A stretch of 64,000 nucleotides of DNA from NCBI GenBank assembly GCA_019454045.1, contig SKCR01018432.1:164472-228471 (forward strand). The letters are read 5' to 3'. This document shows, piece after piece, positions 43,207 through 55,008 of this stretch. Position 1 is the first letter of the stretch. Each line of letters begins with the position of its first letter. The notes below the pieces were generated by a model that worked only from the letters and a program-made list of their open reading frames with translations, was not told where the DNA came from and did not search any database. The DNA is from Zanthoxylum bungeanum. Taxonomy: Eukaryota; Streptophyta; Magnoliopsida; Sapindales; Rutaceae. Made by a program: the position numbers and the translations under genes.

Positions 43207-44651
43207 CTAAGTTTCGCGAGGTTCAAGAATAGGTCTGTGGATGTTTTTAACACTACGAAGAGCAATAACAGATTTGACTTGGTCTAAGTGTTGATTTCCA
43301 GGACTATCATCAGGAGGGTTTTGATGACTTTTGGGATTCGACTGTGGTTGTGCATGGAACTTTCTTTTCTCATTAATGGCCAAAGCAGATGTGATTTTAT
43401 CAAAAGTTTCTTTCAAATCATTCATTATTTTTGCATTTTGGTTATTGATGGTTTCTTGTTTTTCCATGAATGCATTCAAGTTATCCTCAGTGGTTTTCCT
43501 AGGTGGTGAGACATATGGTGCATAATTTTGGGGATTTCAAAAATTCTGGTGAACATATGGAGGTTGGTGTGAGGATTGTGCTTGGTTATCATTCATCCAA
43601 TTGAAGTTTGGATGGTTTCTCCAACCAGAATTATAGGTCTGTGAGTATAGGTTTGGATTTGGTCTATTGAATATGTTTATGGAACTGACCTGGTCATGGA
43701 GACATTCTTTTAGGGCTGGTAAGGATGGGAAAACTTCTGTGACATGTTTATTTGAACTACAGATTTGACATATGACTTCCTGAACTGCCTTGACATGATC
43801 ATTCTTCCCCGTTTCTAAAGCCTCAATTTTTTAGACAGAGATGCATACTTGGCAGCAAGGTCATGGTTTTCCCTAAGGTTAAATGTACCTCTACCAGATG
43901 GCTGTGGTTTAATAGATGACTCATATATACCAATTGTATCCCACTGTTGTGTATTCTCTACTTTGTGCTCTAAGTAATCTAGTGCATCTTCGGGATCTTT
44001 GTCCCTAAACTCACCGTTACACACCATCTCCACTAATTTTCTACCTTGGGGTGTTAAACCCTCATAGAAGTGGGCAACTAACTTCCATGTTTCAAACCTG
44101 TGATGTGGACAAATATCTAACATCTCTTTATACCTATCCCAACATTGGTAAAGTGTTTCCCCCGAATCTTGTGTGAATGTTGTGATTTTTCTCTTAAAGG
44201 AATTTTTCTTGTGATGGGGAAAGAAATTTTTAAGAAATTTCTCTTTTAAATCATCCCATATTCTAATAGATCCTGACCTAAGGTTTTGTAGTCAAATTTT
44301 ATCTTTATCCTTTAAAGAAAAAGGAAAAAACTTTAACCGAATTATATTCATACCATAATTTTGATATGTGCAAGTGTTACATAACTCTTCGAACTCTCTT
44401 AGGTGTTGATAAGGGTTTTCTGATTCTAGACCGTGGAATGTGGGTAAAAGATTGATGACACTCGATTTAAAATTGAAACGTGCTATTTCTTGAGGAAAAA
44501 CAATGCAAGATGGTGATCCTATCCTAGTGGGATTCATGAATTATTTGAGTGTCCTATGATGATTAGGATCTCCATGCTGAGACTCATTTTCATCCTGATT
44601 AACTGGATTTTCAACTCGGGCAGGTGGATTTTCAATTTGGTTTTCAGCCAT
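43207..44651 (-). pseudogene. G2 gag
   Basis: From MAENQIENPP at 44651 the frame reads through one stop (44541-44543) into FMNPTRIGSPSCIVFPQ and ENPYQHLREFEELCNT, a second stop near 44292 at a Trp codon, then RIWDDLKEKFLKNFFP, FYEGLTPQGRKLVEMV and KDPEDALDYLE, the retrotransposon gag domain of Athila/Tat elements. After a shift near 43815 a degraded zinc knuckle, CQICSSNKH, lacks its last Cys. A Gln/Asn-rich tail ends at 43207. Confidence 0.9.
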
Positions 44652-45265
44652 TCTGACAAACAATGAAGGTGATGAAGACTCTCTTTTTAATCTACCGCTA
44701 GATATTCGAGACCAGTGTTTCATGCAACTTAAAGACAAACTATATGAAAAAAAATATGAAATTGCAAATATAATACTTAAAAAAGGAAATTAAACTAACA
44801 AAATGTAAAGAACAAATAAATGGAATACAGATGCTGTGTTTTTAGATCTAAAAAGGTCCTCTAACCCTTGTTAATTCGGATCTCAATTGAATTTCTCGTT
44901 CAAATTTCCCAATGTCTTGAATTATGTTTTCGTGAAGTTTTCTGGGAGAATCTCTACATGGGGATGGTTCAAAAGATTCTTTGATAAACAGCAAGCACTG
45001 TTTAAGTTAATTTTTCTATCTCATGTAACCAAGAAAAGTTAAAAATAAAGTATGTATGTATATGTGATTTTTGGTTTCATGGTTCATTTAGGATCAATCA
45101 GGACAGTTTGGATATACACAAATACAAGAAAAGAAAAGAAAAATAAGATGCAGAAAATAAATAAAAACCAGATACGAAATAAAAAAAAATAGAGAAAGAA
45201 GAAATTAATTACAATGACTAGTCTATCTACTAAATAATACTTCCCCGACAATGGTGCCAAAAACT
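44652..45265 (-). other. G2 leader with tRNA-Asp-type primer site
   Basis: TGGCACCATTGTCGGGGA (minus strand, 45259-45242) lies six bases inside the 5' LTR end. It matches the primer site usual in Athila/Tat gypsy elements (TGGCGCCGTTGCCGGGGA) with a few changes. The remaining leader up to the gag start is AT-rich and noncoding. Confidence 0.85.
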
Positions 45266-45579
45266 TGACAAGCTCAAAAAGTGGTCTTGTACTCCCAAGT
45301 ATAAGAGTGTCGAAGTAATAAAATAACCCAGTAAGTCCAGGATAGATCCACAGAGTAGAGATTTAGCAAAATAGAATGATGAGTAGTGTAAAAAAGAAAA
45401 GTTTGCTTTGTTGAAGTAGTTGGAGATTTTTAGATTTGGAATGCAATAATAAAATGAAATGCAGGACTTAGGGGAACCACTTTTAATCTTTTGAACTCAA
45501 AAATCTCACTTAATTATAATATATAAATTGCTCTTGTTACCCAATTAATTTATCTCAGGAATTAATTATGCTAAAATAT

Positions 45580-45800
45580 AGAACCAGCCATAAAGACGGT
45601 AGTCATTTATGTCAATAATTAGTTCTGCCAAGGTACTAAGTATGCCAAAAACATAAAATCAGCCATATAAGTAGTAGAAAGATGAAAACCATCCATAAAG
45701 GCGGTGGCAAGATAAAATCAGCCATATAGGCGGTAGAAAGATAAAACCAGCCATAAAGGCAGTAGCAAGATAAAACCAGTCATAAAGGCGGTAGCAAAAT
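45580..45800 (-). repeat. Six hairpin units in the G2 5' LTR
   Basis: Plus-strand units of the form '(a/c)cagccataaaggcggtag', spaced by 'caagataaaa', correspond to the 3' LTR array. Unit sequences drift (gacggt, ggcagt, cagtcat), so pairing in some units is weakened. Confidence 0.75.
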
Positions 45801-46091
45801 TTTGTCAATAATTAATCTAGATCTAAATCAAGTTTTAATCATTAGATTTCAATTTATTTATTATAATAGAAGCGAGTTTAATTTAAGTTTTCATTATAAA
45901 AGCTTCACCCTTACCCCAACAAAAAGAAATTAGCTACTCATTTTGTAATTAAACATACTCGTAATTTTATTATTGAAAGAAAAAAACATTACATAAAGCT
46001 TTAAATAAAAATAAACACTTAAGACACTCTCTTCCAAAATCTATACAGAAGTCGGAAAGAAAAGTATGAAAATTTCTTCTCCTGGACGCTT

Positions 46092-46100
46092 CTATTTATA
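46092..46100 (-). promoter_or_regulatory. TATA box of G2 5' LTR
   Basis: 'ctatttata' on the plus strand, i.e. TATAAATAG on the minus strand, downstream of the TCGCGA cluster, in the same context as in the other gypsy LTRs. Confidence 0.55.
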
Positions 46101-46114
46101 GGCAGATTTTGGTC

Positions 46115-46365
46115 GGCGCGTCGCGACGCCAAGGCTCCATGCGTCACGACACGAGTGCCACGATGGGGACACGTGTTGAGAGGATGGTGCATTCGGTGGT
46201 GTCTTTATTTTATTAGGCGCGTCGCGACGTGCCAAAGTTTCCACGCGTCGCGACGCGAGTGCCACGATGGGGACACATGTTGAGAGGATAGCTCGCTTGG
46301 TGGTGTCTTTGTTTTATTAGGCGCATTGCGACGTGCCGTTATTTCCGTGTCGCGATGCGGAAGCT
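46115..46365 (-). promoter_or_regulatory. TCGCGA cluster in ~104-bp tandem units (G2 U3)
   Basis: TCGCGA is at 46121, 46222, 46248 and 46350, with one-base variants TCACGA near 46144 and TTGCGA near 46326. CACGTG is at 46170. Two full units and a partial third share 'gagtgccacgatggggaca' and 'ggtggtgtctttattttatt'. The array is upstream of the TATA box. Confidence 0.6.
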
Positions 46366-46586
46366 GAATTTCCATTTTGCCCTTTTCAAGTCTGGTTTGT
46401 CCTGTCGAGCTTCCGAGCAGTATTTTACCTATCAAATAACATAAAATAACACAATAAAAATACTCAAAACATAACTTTAAATATTATTTCACAAATGTGT
46501 CAATTTATGGGGATTAGTGAAACTATAAGTGTTAAATGATTGACTTATCGTATATAAATATGCAATTTTTAGTATTCATCAATAAC

Positions 46587-47364
46587 CTTCTATATCTAAT
46601 ACAAAAAGAGATATAATATTTGCTACACATCCTGGTACAACATAGCAATCATATAACAAAAGGCTCCCATTCGACAAGGGGATCTTGCATGCTCCTACTG
46701 CAACTGTATCTAGAGAGTCTCAACTCCCAAAATGCAACCGCATTTCTCCAGGCTTTAGCTTCTTACTTTCCTTTAGCACCTGCAACGAATTGCAAATGTG
46801 AACAGGATAAGCAGAATCCAAAATCCAGCTGGATGTAACAGCTTCACAAGCTAGTGAGACATCAATAACTGAAAATATAAATGTACCTGATGTAGATGCC
46901 CTCTATTTTTTCTTATATGGGCAATATAGTCAGGACAGTTCCTTTTCCAGTGCCCGAATTTACTGCAATGATGACATTTGTCTTCTGACGCCCTCTTCGG
47001 CTTAGCTATCTTTCTTTACGGTGGAGGACGAAAACCCTTTTTCTTATTCGCTTTCGTCTTCTTTCCCTTTCGCCGGGCCTGGGAAGAAGCAGATAGTGAA
47101 GTAGGTTTCGAAGGGTGAGTCGGTACTCCCTTCCTTAGGTCATCTTCCATCGTGATCAACATCCTATGTTGTTCATGGTAGGAACAAATAATCCAATTCA
47201 TGTTGAAATACATCACGAATTGGCGATAAGAAGCTGTGAGTGAACTAAGAATGACACTCCTACCGAGAATGTCATTCAGATGGAGATTATGTTTTGTTCG
47301 ATCAAATCGATCAAGTGAAGAACATGCGAGCTCACAGCTTGCCCCTCGTCTAGTCGCACATGGA
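46587..47364 (-). pseudogene. Copia B gag C-terminus, zinc knuckle and protease
   Basis: From 47364 it reads VRLDEGQAVSSHVL and LIDLIEQ, shifts frame, then shows FVMYFNMN and MLITMEDDLRKG, a basic Lys-rich stretch, and CHHCSKFGHWKRNC (CX2CX4HX4C, about 46980-46936). The protease region follows (WILDS, HICNSLQVLKESKKLKPGE), ending next to G2. The WILDS motif is where copia protease has D(T/S)G. It continues the gag start at 57029-57390 across A3. Confidence 0.88.
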
Positions 47365-47369
47365 ACAAT

Positions 47370-49597
47370 TGTTGGATAATTATGACCCATAGCATTACTA
47401 TTTGTATATAACAAGGTGTTGTTGTACAAATTAACTATGTGACAAAGGAAATTGCTCTTTTATCATTTGTAATTGGAATACCTGGATATATAAATGATAA
47501 AAGTCCTTATGATTAGTTCCGGATTAATAAGATATGAGACAATATTAATCCACAAAGGTTTAATAATTAAATATCCCTAGTCGTAGTATTATCGAGACTG
47601 GACATCGATAATGCGGAATATGCTAGTATTAAACTTGTGCCTGTTATAGAAGTGTAACATCATAGTTCTCATATATTTGGGTATTTGATACTCATGCAAG
47701 TGTAATAGGAGGTTCTGTTTACTGATGGTACAGAAACAGCTTCGCTCTGGATAGACCCCTCAGAATCCCATTGGTAGTATGACTATGTGTCTTTGAGAAT
47801 CTGAATCAGGGTAGGTGTATTTGGTCTTAACCTGAGACTTGCATCGCTAATACTTGCGACAATCAATATACTTTGGTTTTGGTCGTCCGGGGCTTTAATA
47901 GGTTCTGTGTCGCCTCTTCTGGGTATACTGAGAATCGTAGTGTATTGGGTGTGATGTCAAGATGGAAGTATCACTTCAGTCATATGGAGATGATGATCAC
48001 GCAGGGATACAGAACTGGTACTCTAAGTGCTATAGCCATCGGGGAAGTATGACTAGGTCATGACTTTCCGATCATAAAGAGACTAGTTGCTTGTGATCCG
48101 ATATATGCTTCGTACGGGGGAAACACAACTCCAGCCTCAGGCCTTGCATGTGACATCCGATATTGGATCGTAATACGCAATACTATGTATACTACGCTTG
48201 ACAACGATCATGTATTTTGTAGAAGAATATTTCTGGAGAATTGGGTAGGCACGGTGCTTTGCTAGAAGCCAACCATGTCTTGTAAATCGGTAAGTACGTG
48301 GTACTGGGTACGCACGTGTTCTGATAGTCCGATGACCGTATTTACTACCAAATATCCAGGAATCTCTTGAGTCGCATCCCAAAGATTCACCGATGATGTT
48401 TGACTCAAACAATATTAATCTGAGATTAATTAAGAGAGAGAATATTAATATGGGATTAATAAAGAGAGAAAATTAATCTGGGATTAATTACGGCAAGAAT
48501 TAATCTGTGATTAATTATCAGAGAAAGAATTAATCTGGGATTAATTGCGTCGAGAATTTATCTGGGATTAAATTCGTCGAGAGGAGAGAACGCGATTAAT
48601 TTGGAATTAATCGGTAAAATAAATTTAATAGTTAAATTAGATTTTACTATTTAATTTATTTAATTGGGCTAAATAATATATTAGATATATTAATTAAAAT
48701 CGGATTTCAACAGGAAATTAAATTAGATTTCAATTTTAGCGAACGAATTAATTTGGAATTAATTCGCGAGCGATTTACCTAATAATTTTATTGACTATTA
48801 TTATTTAATTAAATTGGATTTAATTATATTGCGACAGAAAATTCGTTTAATCGGATTAAACGAATCCGAGCCCGAAGTGTGTTGAGCAAGCCCACTTAAA
48901 TTTTTAATTTAAAGTGGGGCCCACTTCACTTACATCATTAGTCATTTTTGGTGATTGACATGAGTGATGGGTTTTGATGGAAACTTGAAAAACACTCAAC
49001 ACATTTAATTTTGGAAATTAATTTATTTCTCTCTCTCCCCTGGCATTTGGCCGAATGGCCTTAAATCCTTTTGGCCGAATGGCCTTAGAAGGCTTTTTGG
49101 CCGAATGGCCATGAATTGAAAACAACAAATGGCCATTAAATGCTTTGGCCGATTGATATTAATAAATAGGCCATTGAATTTTATATTTAAAGGCCACTGA
49201 CCTTTTTTGAAAAGTGTGAGTGAAAGCAATTGCTCTTTTTGCTTTCTTTGAAAAAGCAGAATAGGCCATTACTTTATAATTGGCCGAATAGGCCATTGTT
49301 TTTCTTGCTTTTTGCCGAGAGGCAATTAGCCTCTGTTTTGGAAACATAGGCTAAAAGCACATGGTTGATTGCTACCCCTCTCTCTCTCTCGGGCAAATTT
49401 TGTTCCATTTGTTCTTGCTAGCAAATAAGGGAGTCAAATGAAGATGATAGAGATACTCACCCATGAGCTTGGAAGATTCAACATCCATGAAAGTTTTGAA
49501 CTCAAGCCGATCAATGTAAGTACTCTGCAACTTATTTTGATTTTATTTACACATGAATCACGCTTAGAGATCCCGTGGCATGTCTAGGACACTAAGA
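47370..49597 (+). mobile_element. 5' LTR of copia A3
   Basis: TGTTGGATAATT...CACTAAGA. The invariant block is at 48236-48288, palindromes at about 48413-48615, and a TTGGCCGAATGGCC-rich stretch at 49045-49300. Confidence 0.92.
49045..49300 (+). repeat. GGCCGAATGGCC-type repeats in the A3 5' LTR
   Basis: 'ttggccgaatggcc' occurs three times between 49045 and 49112, followed by further 'ggccgat', 'ggccatt' and 'ggccgaataggcc' forms. The A3 3' LTR keeps only the outer parts (56568-56700). Confidence 0.75.
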
Positions 49598-52080
49598 ATG
49601 GTATCAGAGCGAGATCTAAGCTTGATTTAATTTCTATGGTTTATGGACTTTAATTTGGGATTTTTGGCTTGGAGCTTGATTTTGCCTAAATTGATGATTT
49701 GGTTGAGTTTATATGATGTTGAATTAGATTTGTATATCATTGGATTTGTGATAAATTGATTAGATCAAAAACCCCCCAAAATCCATGCTTGGCCGAAAAT
49801 TACCCTAGGAAGCTCATGGTTAATTTTTGAATTAGACAATTGGATATGTTGATTCACATGAAATTGAATGTTAATTGTTGGTTTAATTAGATTGAAATCA
49901 AAATTGGATGTTAATTTCATGTATTGCCGTGAGATGTGAAGCATGTTATAGAATTGATTTTGCCCCAATTTTGTGTTGGACATGAATATGGGAATAAGGC
50001 ATGATTAATTAGATTAAATTAATATTTTTGAAATATTAGGTTAATTAATTAATTATGGTGATTGCACTTTAATTGAATTAATATATAATTTGGAATGTTG
50101 TATTAATTTAATTGTTGTATTTGGGCTAATGAACTTGGTTGAGCCAAATTTTAGTATTGGATTATAATTGGGCCTAAACCATTTCCATAAAGTCCAAAAT
50201 ATGAATATTGGGCCTTAAATAATTTAATTGGGCCTAATGGGTCAAAATTGATTCTATGGCATAGGGTGATTCCTATTGGGCCTAGGCATTATGGGTTAGA
50301 TCCATTTTGGCCGAAAGCCAAAGCCTAAAGAATTAATTAAAAGCCCATTGGACTTTAATTAAATAGTATTGGATACTAATTGGGCCTTTGAGACCCATTA
50401 AGATTGGATTTGGAATCCAAGTCTTTAAGGCACATAAATAAGTGTAATTATTTAATTTGGAATTAAATATGAATTAGTATTGGATACAATTAAAATTGGA
50501 TTTAAAATTGTATTTCGATATAATTCAAGAATACTTTCTTTGAGTATTTATTCTTAAACGAGTTTGACTCGCGCAAATCAAATCGTTGTTTGAACATTGG
50601 ATGGTCATTAATCAAAGATTAATTAATTGGATTAGATTGATTGAATAACATGCTTTGTGTGAATACTTGGATGTATGTATGAATAATGTATATCAGATGG
50701 ATATTAGAAGGGTGAGGGCAATTTTGGAAATTGTTGTAATAAATTTAGAATTTATTAAATTGGACCTGCGTGTCCAGCCTATTACCTATTTTCTCATTGT
50801 ATTTCTCTTCTCACCAATTCCCCACAATAAAAATGAGGTTTCTTTAGAAGTATTATGTAATTGGGTGGAAGTATGAATAGTGCTAGCGGGAGAGAGGAAA
50901 ATGAGAGATTTGTTCTAGGAACAAATTGTATTATATATCTATCCGCATATCATTATTAATTTTATCGCGCCTTATTATGCTTTTAGAATGCATGCTTAAG
51001 GGTGTATGATGAGACCTAATCAAAGATAATAAATTGGTTGCCAATTTACGCGAAAAACCCTCAACAAATATTAAACGTTTTCCTTCTATTGAGTGGTTCA
51101 TTCTCAAGATCCAAGATTGGCACTGGTTTGTTGGCCAAAGTCAAGACCTTTGTCCATCGCGGATGTGTTTGAATCATGATGGCTTTGTTCTATATCATAT
51201 GTCTTGTCCAAGTTGTGATTTGTTGGCCAAAGTCAAGATCAATTCTTGTCCATCGACATCGATTATGAAGCTTTCCAAAGTCAATGAGTCTCGCTTAATT
51301 GGAATCATTAAGCTTGTTGTGCCAAAGCCAAGGCTTAGTTGATTCAGAGGAAAAGGTTTGGAAAATATATTCGATATATTGGCATATACATTATATATAT
51401 GATTCGGACTTGGAGGTCCACCTACTGGATCTAGGAATTGGATGAAATCCAATTGATCTTAGAGATCTACCTAGTTAAATATCATTCAGCTTGTTGGGCA
51501 AAGTCAAGGTTGGGTGTTATTTAACGGGATCCTATTCCACTAGGAAACTGGGTTTCCCGAGTACTCCACAGAGGGTTAGAGGCTCGCCGAAAAATAGTGG
51601 GAGGCAAGTATTAAATTTGCAATTTCGTTTAAATACTTGCCAATACACGCTCATTTTTATTTTTCGTCATTAATTTTAAATATATTAGTTGGACTAATAT
51701 TTAATTGTTGTTTTAATTAAACAATTGGACTGTATTAAAACTACATCATTTGTAATTGGTTATATAATTGGATTATAGTAATCAATACATCTGAATGTAA
51801 TCGAACAATTGTAGTTGATTATATAGTTAGATTATAGTAATCATTGCATTTAATTGTACCTGAAATCGTTGATTGGATAGTTGGACTATAGCAATCAAGA
51901 TGACTGAAAGATTAGCGTTAAATGACATAATCCTGGGGAAAATGTCTTTAACGGCTTTAATTTTCAGATTGAGAGTAGAGCCTCTCGAGCATGAGCCCGG
52001 AGTTGAGTGAATAGTAGACCATGAGCTTAGGAAGACTCATTGTGATGATAACTTTAGTGCTCAATTTGTTATGCATAGCT
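49598..52080 (+). other. Copia A3 leader and degraded gag region
   Basis: Equivalent to the A1 and A2 leaders: TGGGCC/TGGGCT cluster (50120-50395), TTGTTGGCCAAAGTCAAGA repeats (51128-51500) and 'ttgattatatagttag' units (51740-51890). No gag N-terminal domain is visible. Confidence 0.7.
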
Positions 52081-53120
52081 AGAGCTTCTTAAAAGGACAT
52101 ATCACAAGTTGTCTGCCTAAACTGTGGCAAATGGGGTCACTAGAAGTGTGACTGTCGTATGGACAAGGCAGACATGAAGGAAGTGAAAGCGGGACAAGGT
52201 TCCGGATTCAAGAATGGTTTTTATAAACATGTTCACTACTGGTTTTAAAATTAGATTTTTGATACTAGATGTGGTACATAAATATATGTACTGATGTGCA
52301 GGATCTTCTAATAAGCAGGAAACTGGCTTCAGATGAGATCGATCTACAAGTCGGAAACATGACGAAAGTCACTGTTTTGGCCGTAGAAACCTAAGTTTTG
52401 GAACTGCCATTTGGGCATGTACTTAAATTAGGAAACTGTTATAATGTATCTAGTTTAACTAGGAACATTATCTCTGTATCTAGTTTAACCTGTTGCGGGT
52501 ATACCTTTTTATTCTAGAACACAAGGTGTTTTGTTTATAAAGATGATATTGAGATATACACATTAGATGTGAATAACAGTATTTATATTTTGAATATAAA
52601 TGAATCTCAAACATATAATATGACAAATAAATAGCTCATATTGAGTAAATCAAATGAGACTTATTTGTGGCATTGTCATCTGGGATGCATTAACAAGACT
52701 CGTATATCCACACTTTCGAAGAGTGGATATTAGGACGAATTTGATTCTAATTCAAATGATGTCTACGAATCTAGTTTAATTAAACAAAGTGCCTAAAACA
52801 CCTTTTACTTGGTAAAAGTGCAAGTGCCACCGATCTCTTAGCCCTCGTTCATAGTGACGTAAGTGGGACCATGTCTAACTAGGCTAGAGGTGGATATGAA
52901 TACTTCGTAACCTTTACAGATGTGGCATCACGTTGCAGTTATGTGTATCTTATGAAACACAAGTCAGAAACTTTTGATAAATTCAAAGAGTTTCGACACG
53001 AAGTAAGAAAACAGACGGGTAAAAGTATTATAACATTGCGGTCAAACTATAATGGAAAATACTTAAACATAGGAGTCGCTCTGAGATACCAATTTCCTTC
53101 TGTGGATACGTATTAAACAG
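52081..53120 (+). pseudogene. Copia A3 gag end and integrase remnants
   Basis: The zinc knuckle CLNCGKWGH is followed by TAG and K(C)DCRMDKADMKEV near 52115-52180. Integrase traces: LALVHSDVSG near 52840, YFVTF near 52900, then the open stretch 52922-53116 with SRCSYVYLMKHKSETFDKFK and EVRKQTGKSI. A gap follows in which part of integrase present in A1 is missing. Confidence 0.8.
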
Positions 53121-53689
53121 TGCAGTACTTATTTTGAATAAGGTTCCATAAAAACTGTTAGACAGACTTCATATTAGATATGAACAGGAAAGAAACTGGG
53201 TTTCTCATTCCTGAAGATTTGGGAATGCTGGGCATATGTTTGGATGATACCAAACTAGAACTCAAATCGGATAAGTGCCTATTTGTAGGTTATCCTAGGG
53301 AAACCAAAGTATAGTACTTATACAACTCACAAGAGAACAATGTAATTGTTGCTCTCCATGCGGTTTTCCTAAGAGGAATTCCTATATGCAGTGGTAAGTG
53401 GGAGGAAAGTAAAACTCGATGAAAATCGGAGTAATACTATTCCAGGCACTGATTTCTTTATGGAACACAAATAGTTCATCATTGATGAAATTATACCACA
53501 ATCTTCGAATACACAAGAACCACGTAGGTCGAAGAGAGTCAGAAAACAACCTGGGAGGTATGGGTTTCTGATCTCACCTCATGAAGATATCAATATTATT
53601 GAGGAAGACGAACCGACTACGTATAAGGAAGTGATACAAGGTATCGACTCCTTTTATGGAAAAGTGCCATGAAGTCCGAAATGGAATCC

Positions 53690-54250
53690 ATGTATATCAA
53701 CCAAGTTTGGATATTGGTTGATGTACCAGAAGGCATTGTGCCTATTGGTACTATATAAATCTTCAAGGAAGACATACATGGATGGTAACAAACAAATGTA
53801 CACAACTAGGCTTGTACAGAAAGGGTATCGTCAAAGACATAATGTCTACTATGACGAAACTTTTTCACCTGTTGCCACGATTAAATCTATTCGGATAATG
53901 CTTGCTTTAACTGTACATTTCATTTATGAAATAAGACAGCTGGACGCCAAAACCGCTTTCCTTAACAGAAACCTTTTGGAGGATGTTTGTATGCAACATC
54001 CTGACGGTTTTGTTGTGCCAAAACATGCAAACAAGGTTTGCAAGTTAAATCGATCCATATATGGCTTGAAGCAAACATTGCATTCTTGGAACCAACGTTT
54101 TGATGTAATCATAATGGTATATGATTTAATTCAAAACAAAGATAATTCTTGTGTATATAAGAAGGTTAGTGGGAGCGCACTGACAATGAATGTCCTATAA
54201 GTTGATGATGTATTGCTTCTTAGCAATAACATTCTCATACTAAAATCGGT
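53690..54250 (+). pseudogene. Copia A3 reverse transcriptase (best preserved of the three)
   Basis: The frame 53718-54200 reads TTRLVQKGYRQRHNVYYDE, FSPVATIKSIRIMLAL, QLDAKTAFLNRNLLEDVCM, HPDGFVVPKHANKVCKLNRS, YGLKQTLHSWNQRFD, then a stop and VDDVLLLSN with the catalytic VDD. The stop and 2-nt frameshift at the start (IGTI, stop, IFKED) match A1 and A2. Confidence 0.88.
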
Positions 54251-54579
54251 GAAAGCTTGGTTTTCATGAAAAATTCTCCATGGAAAACCTGGGAGAAGCA
54301 GGCTTTATTCTAGGAATAAAGATCTACTGAGATAGATCTAGAAAGCTGCTGACAACCCTTCCAGAGCTCGTACATTTTGATATGTACGTGACCTGATGTC
54401 TCATATGCTTTGAGCATATATAGACATAATTAGGCCAATCCAGGTGATGGTCACTGGATTGAAGTAAAGAACATCCTTGAGTATCTTGGATGAACCAATG
54501 ATGCTTTCTTAAGCTATGGAGAAGGAGAACTTGGAGTGACTGGGTTCACCGTTCTAAGTTTCCAAACCGATGAAAATGA

Positions 54580-55008
54580 CTGTATGTCGCAATAAGGGTA
54601 CGTATATAGTTTGAACAACGGAACAATGAGCTGGAAATCTTCCAAGCAAGATACTGTTGCCGAATAAACAACAAAAGCGGAACATTGCTGCAGCTGAGGC
54701 AACAAAAGAAGCATTTTTGGATCTATAATATTCCTAATTGGATTAGGAGCAGTTTTGTTAGCAGCTGAGCTAGGCTACAGCGCAGACTAAGGAACCGCGG
54801 TCTCATCAATGATCCAAGTATGTACTTTGACTAATTCATCTGATTCGTTCGATCATACATCGTGGGGATGTGATGATCGAATAAATCGCATCAAATGATA
54901 ACTTTGCAAATCCACTTACGAAAGCTGTTTCTCAACAGAAGTTTGAACGACCGTACATAGTTCAAGTGTAGGAAACTTGAGTGATTGGCTATAGGCCAAG
55001 TGGGAGAT
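54580..55008 (+). pseudogene. Copia A3 RNase H remnant and purine tract
   Basis: NNGTMSWKSSKQDTVAE, then TAA and TTKAE, the same nonsense codon as A1 and A2. The end reads IASNDNFANPLTKAVSQQKFE with small changes; 'caagtgggagat' abuts the LTR. Confidence 0.85.

Larger units (their letters stand above)
13820..46581 (-). mobile_element. Gypsy element G2 (Athila/Tat-like) carrying ORF X and LOG
   Basis: G2 is flanked by ATAAC at 13815-13819 and at 46582-46586. On the minus strand it has the 5' LTR (45266-46581), primer site TGGCACCATTGTCGGGGA, gag, protease, RT, RNase H, integrase, ORF X, LOG, 3' noncoding region and 3' LTR (26601-25992 continuing at 14076-13820). Copia A2 interrupts pol, and a gypsy solo LTR, itself holding copia A1, interrupts the 3' LTR. 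The primer site is the tRNA-Asp type usual in Athila/Tat elements. The LTRs start TG and end CA. Confidence 0.92.
45266..46581 (-). mobile_element. 5' LTR of G2
   Basis: On the minus strand TGATGAATACT (46581) to GCTTGTCA (45266), 1316 bp, with ATAAC outside. U3 holds a TCGCGA cluster in tandem units of about 104 bp; TATAAATAG is at 46100-46092; six hairpin units lie at 45580-45800. The 3' LTR lacks the promoter portion. Confidence 0.92.
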
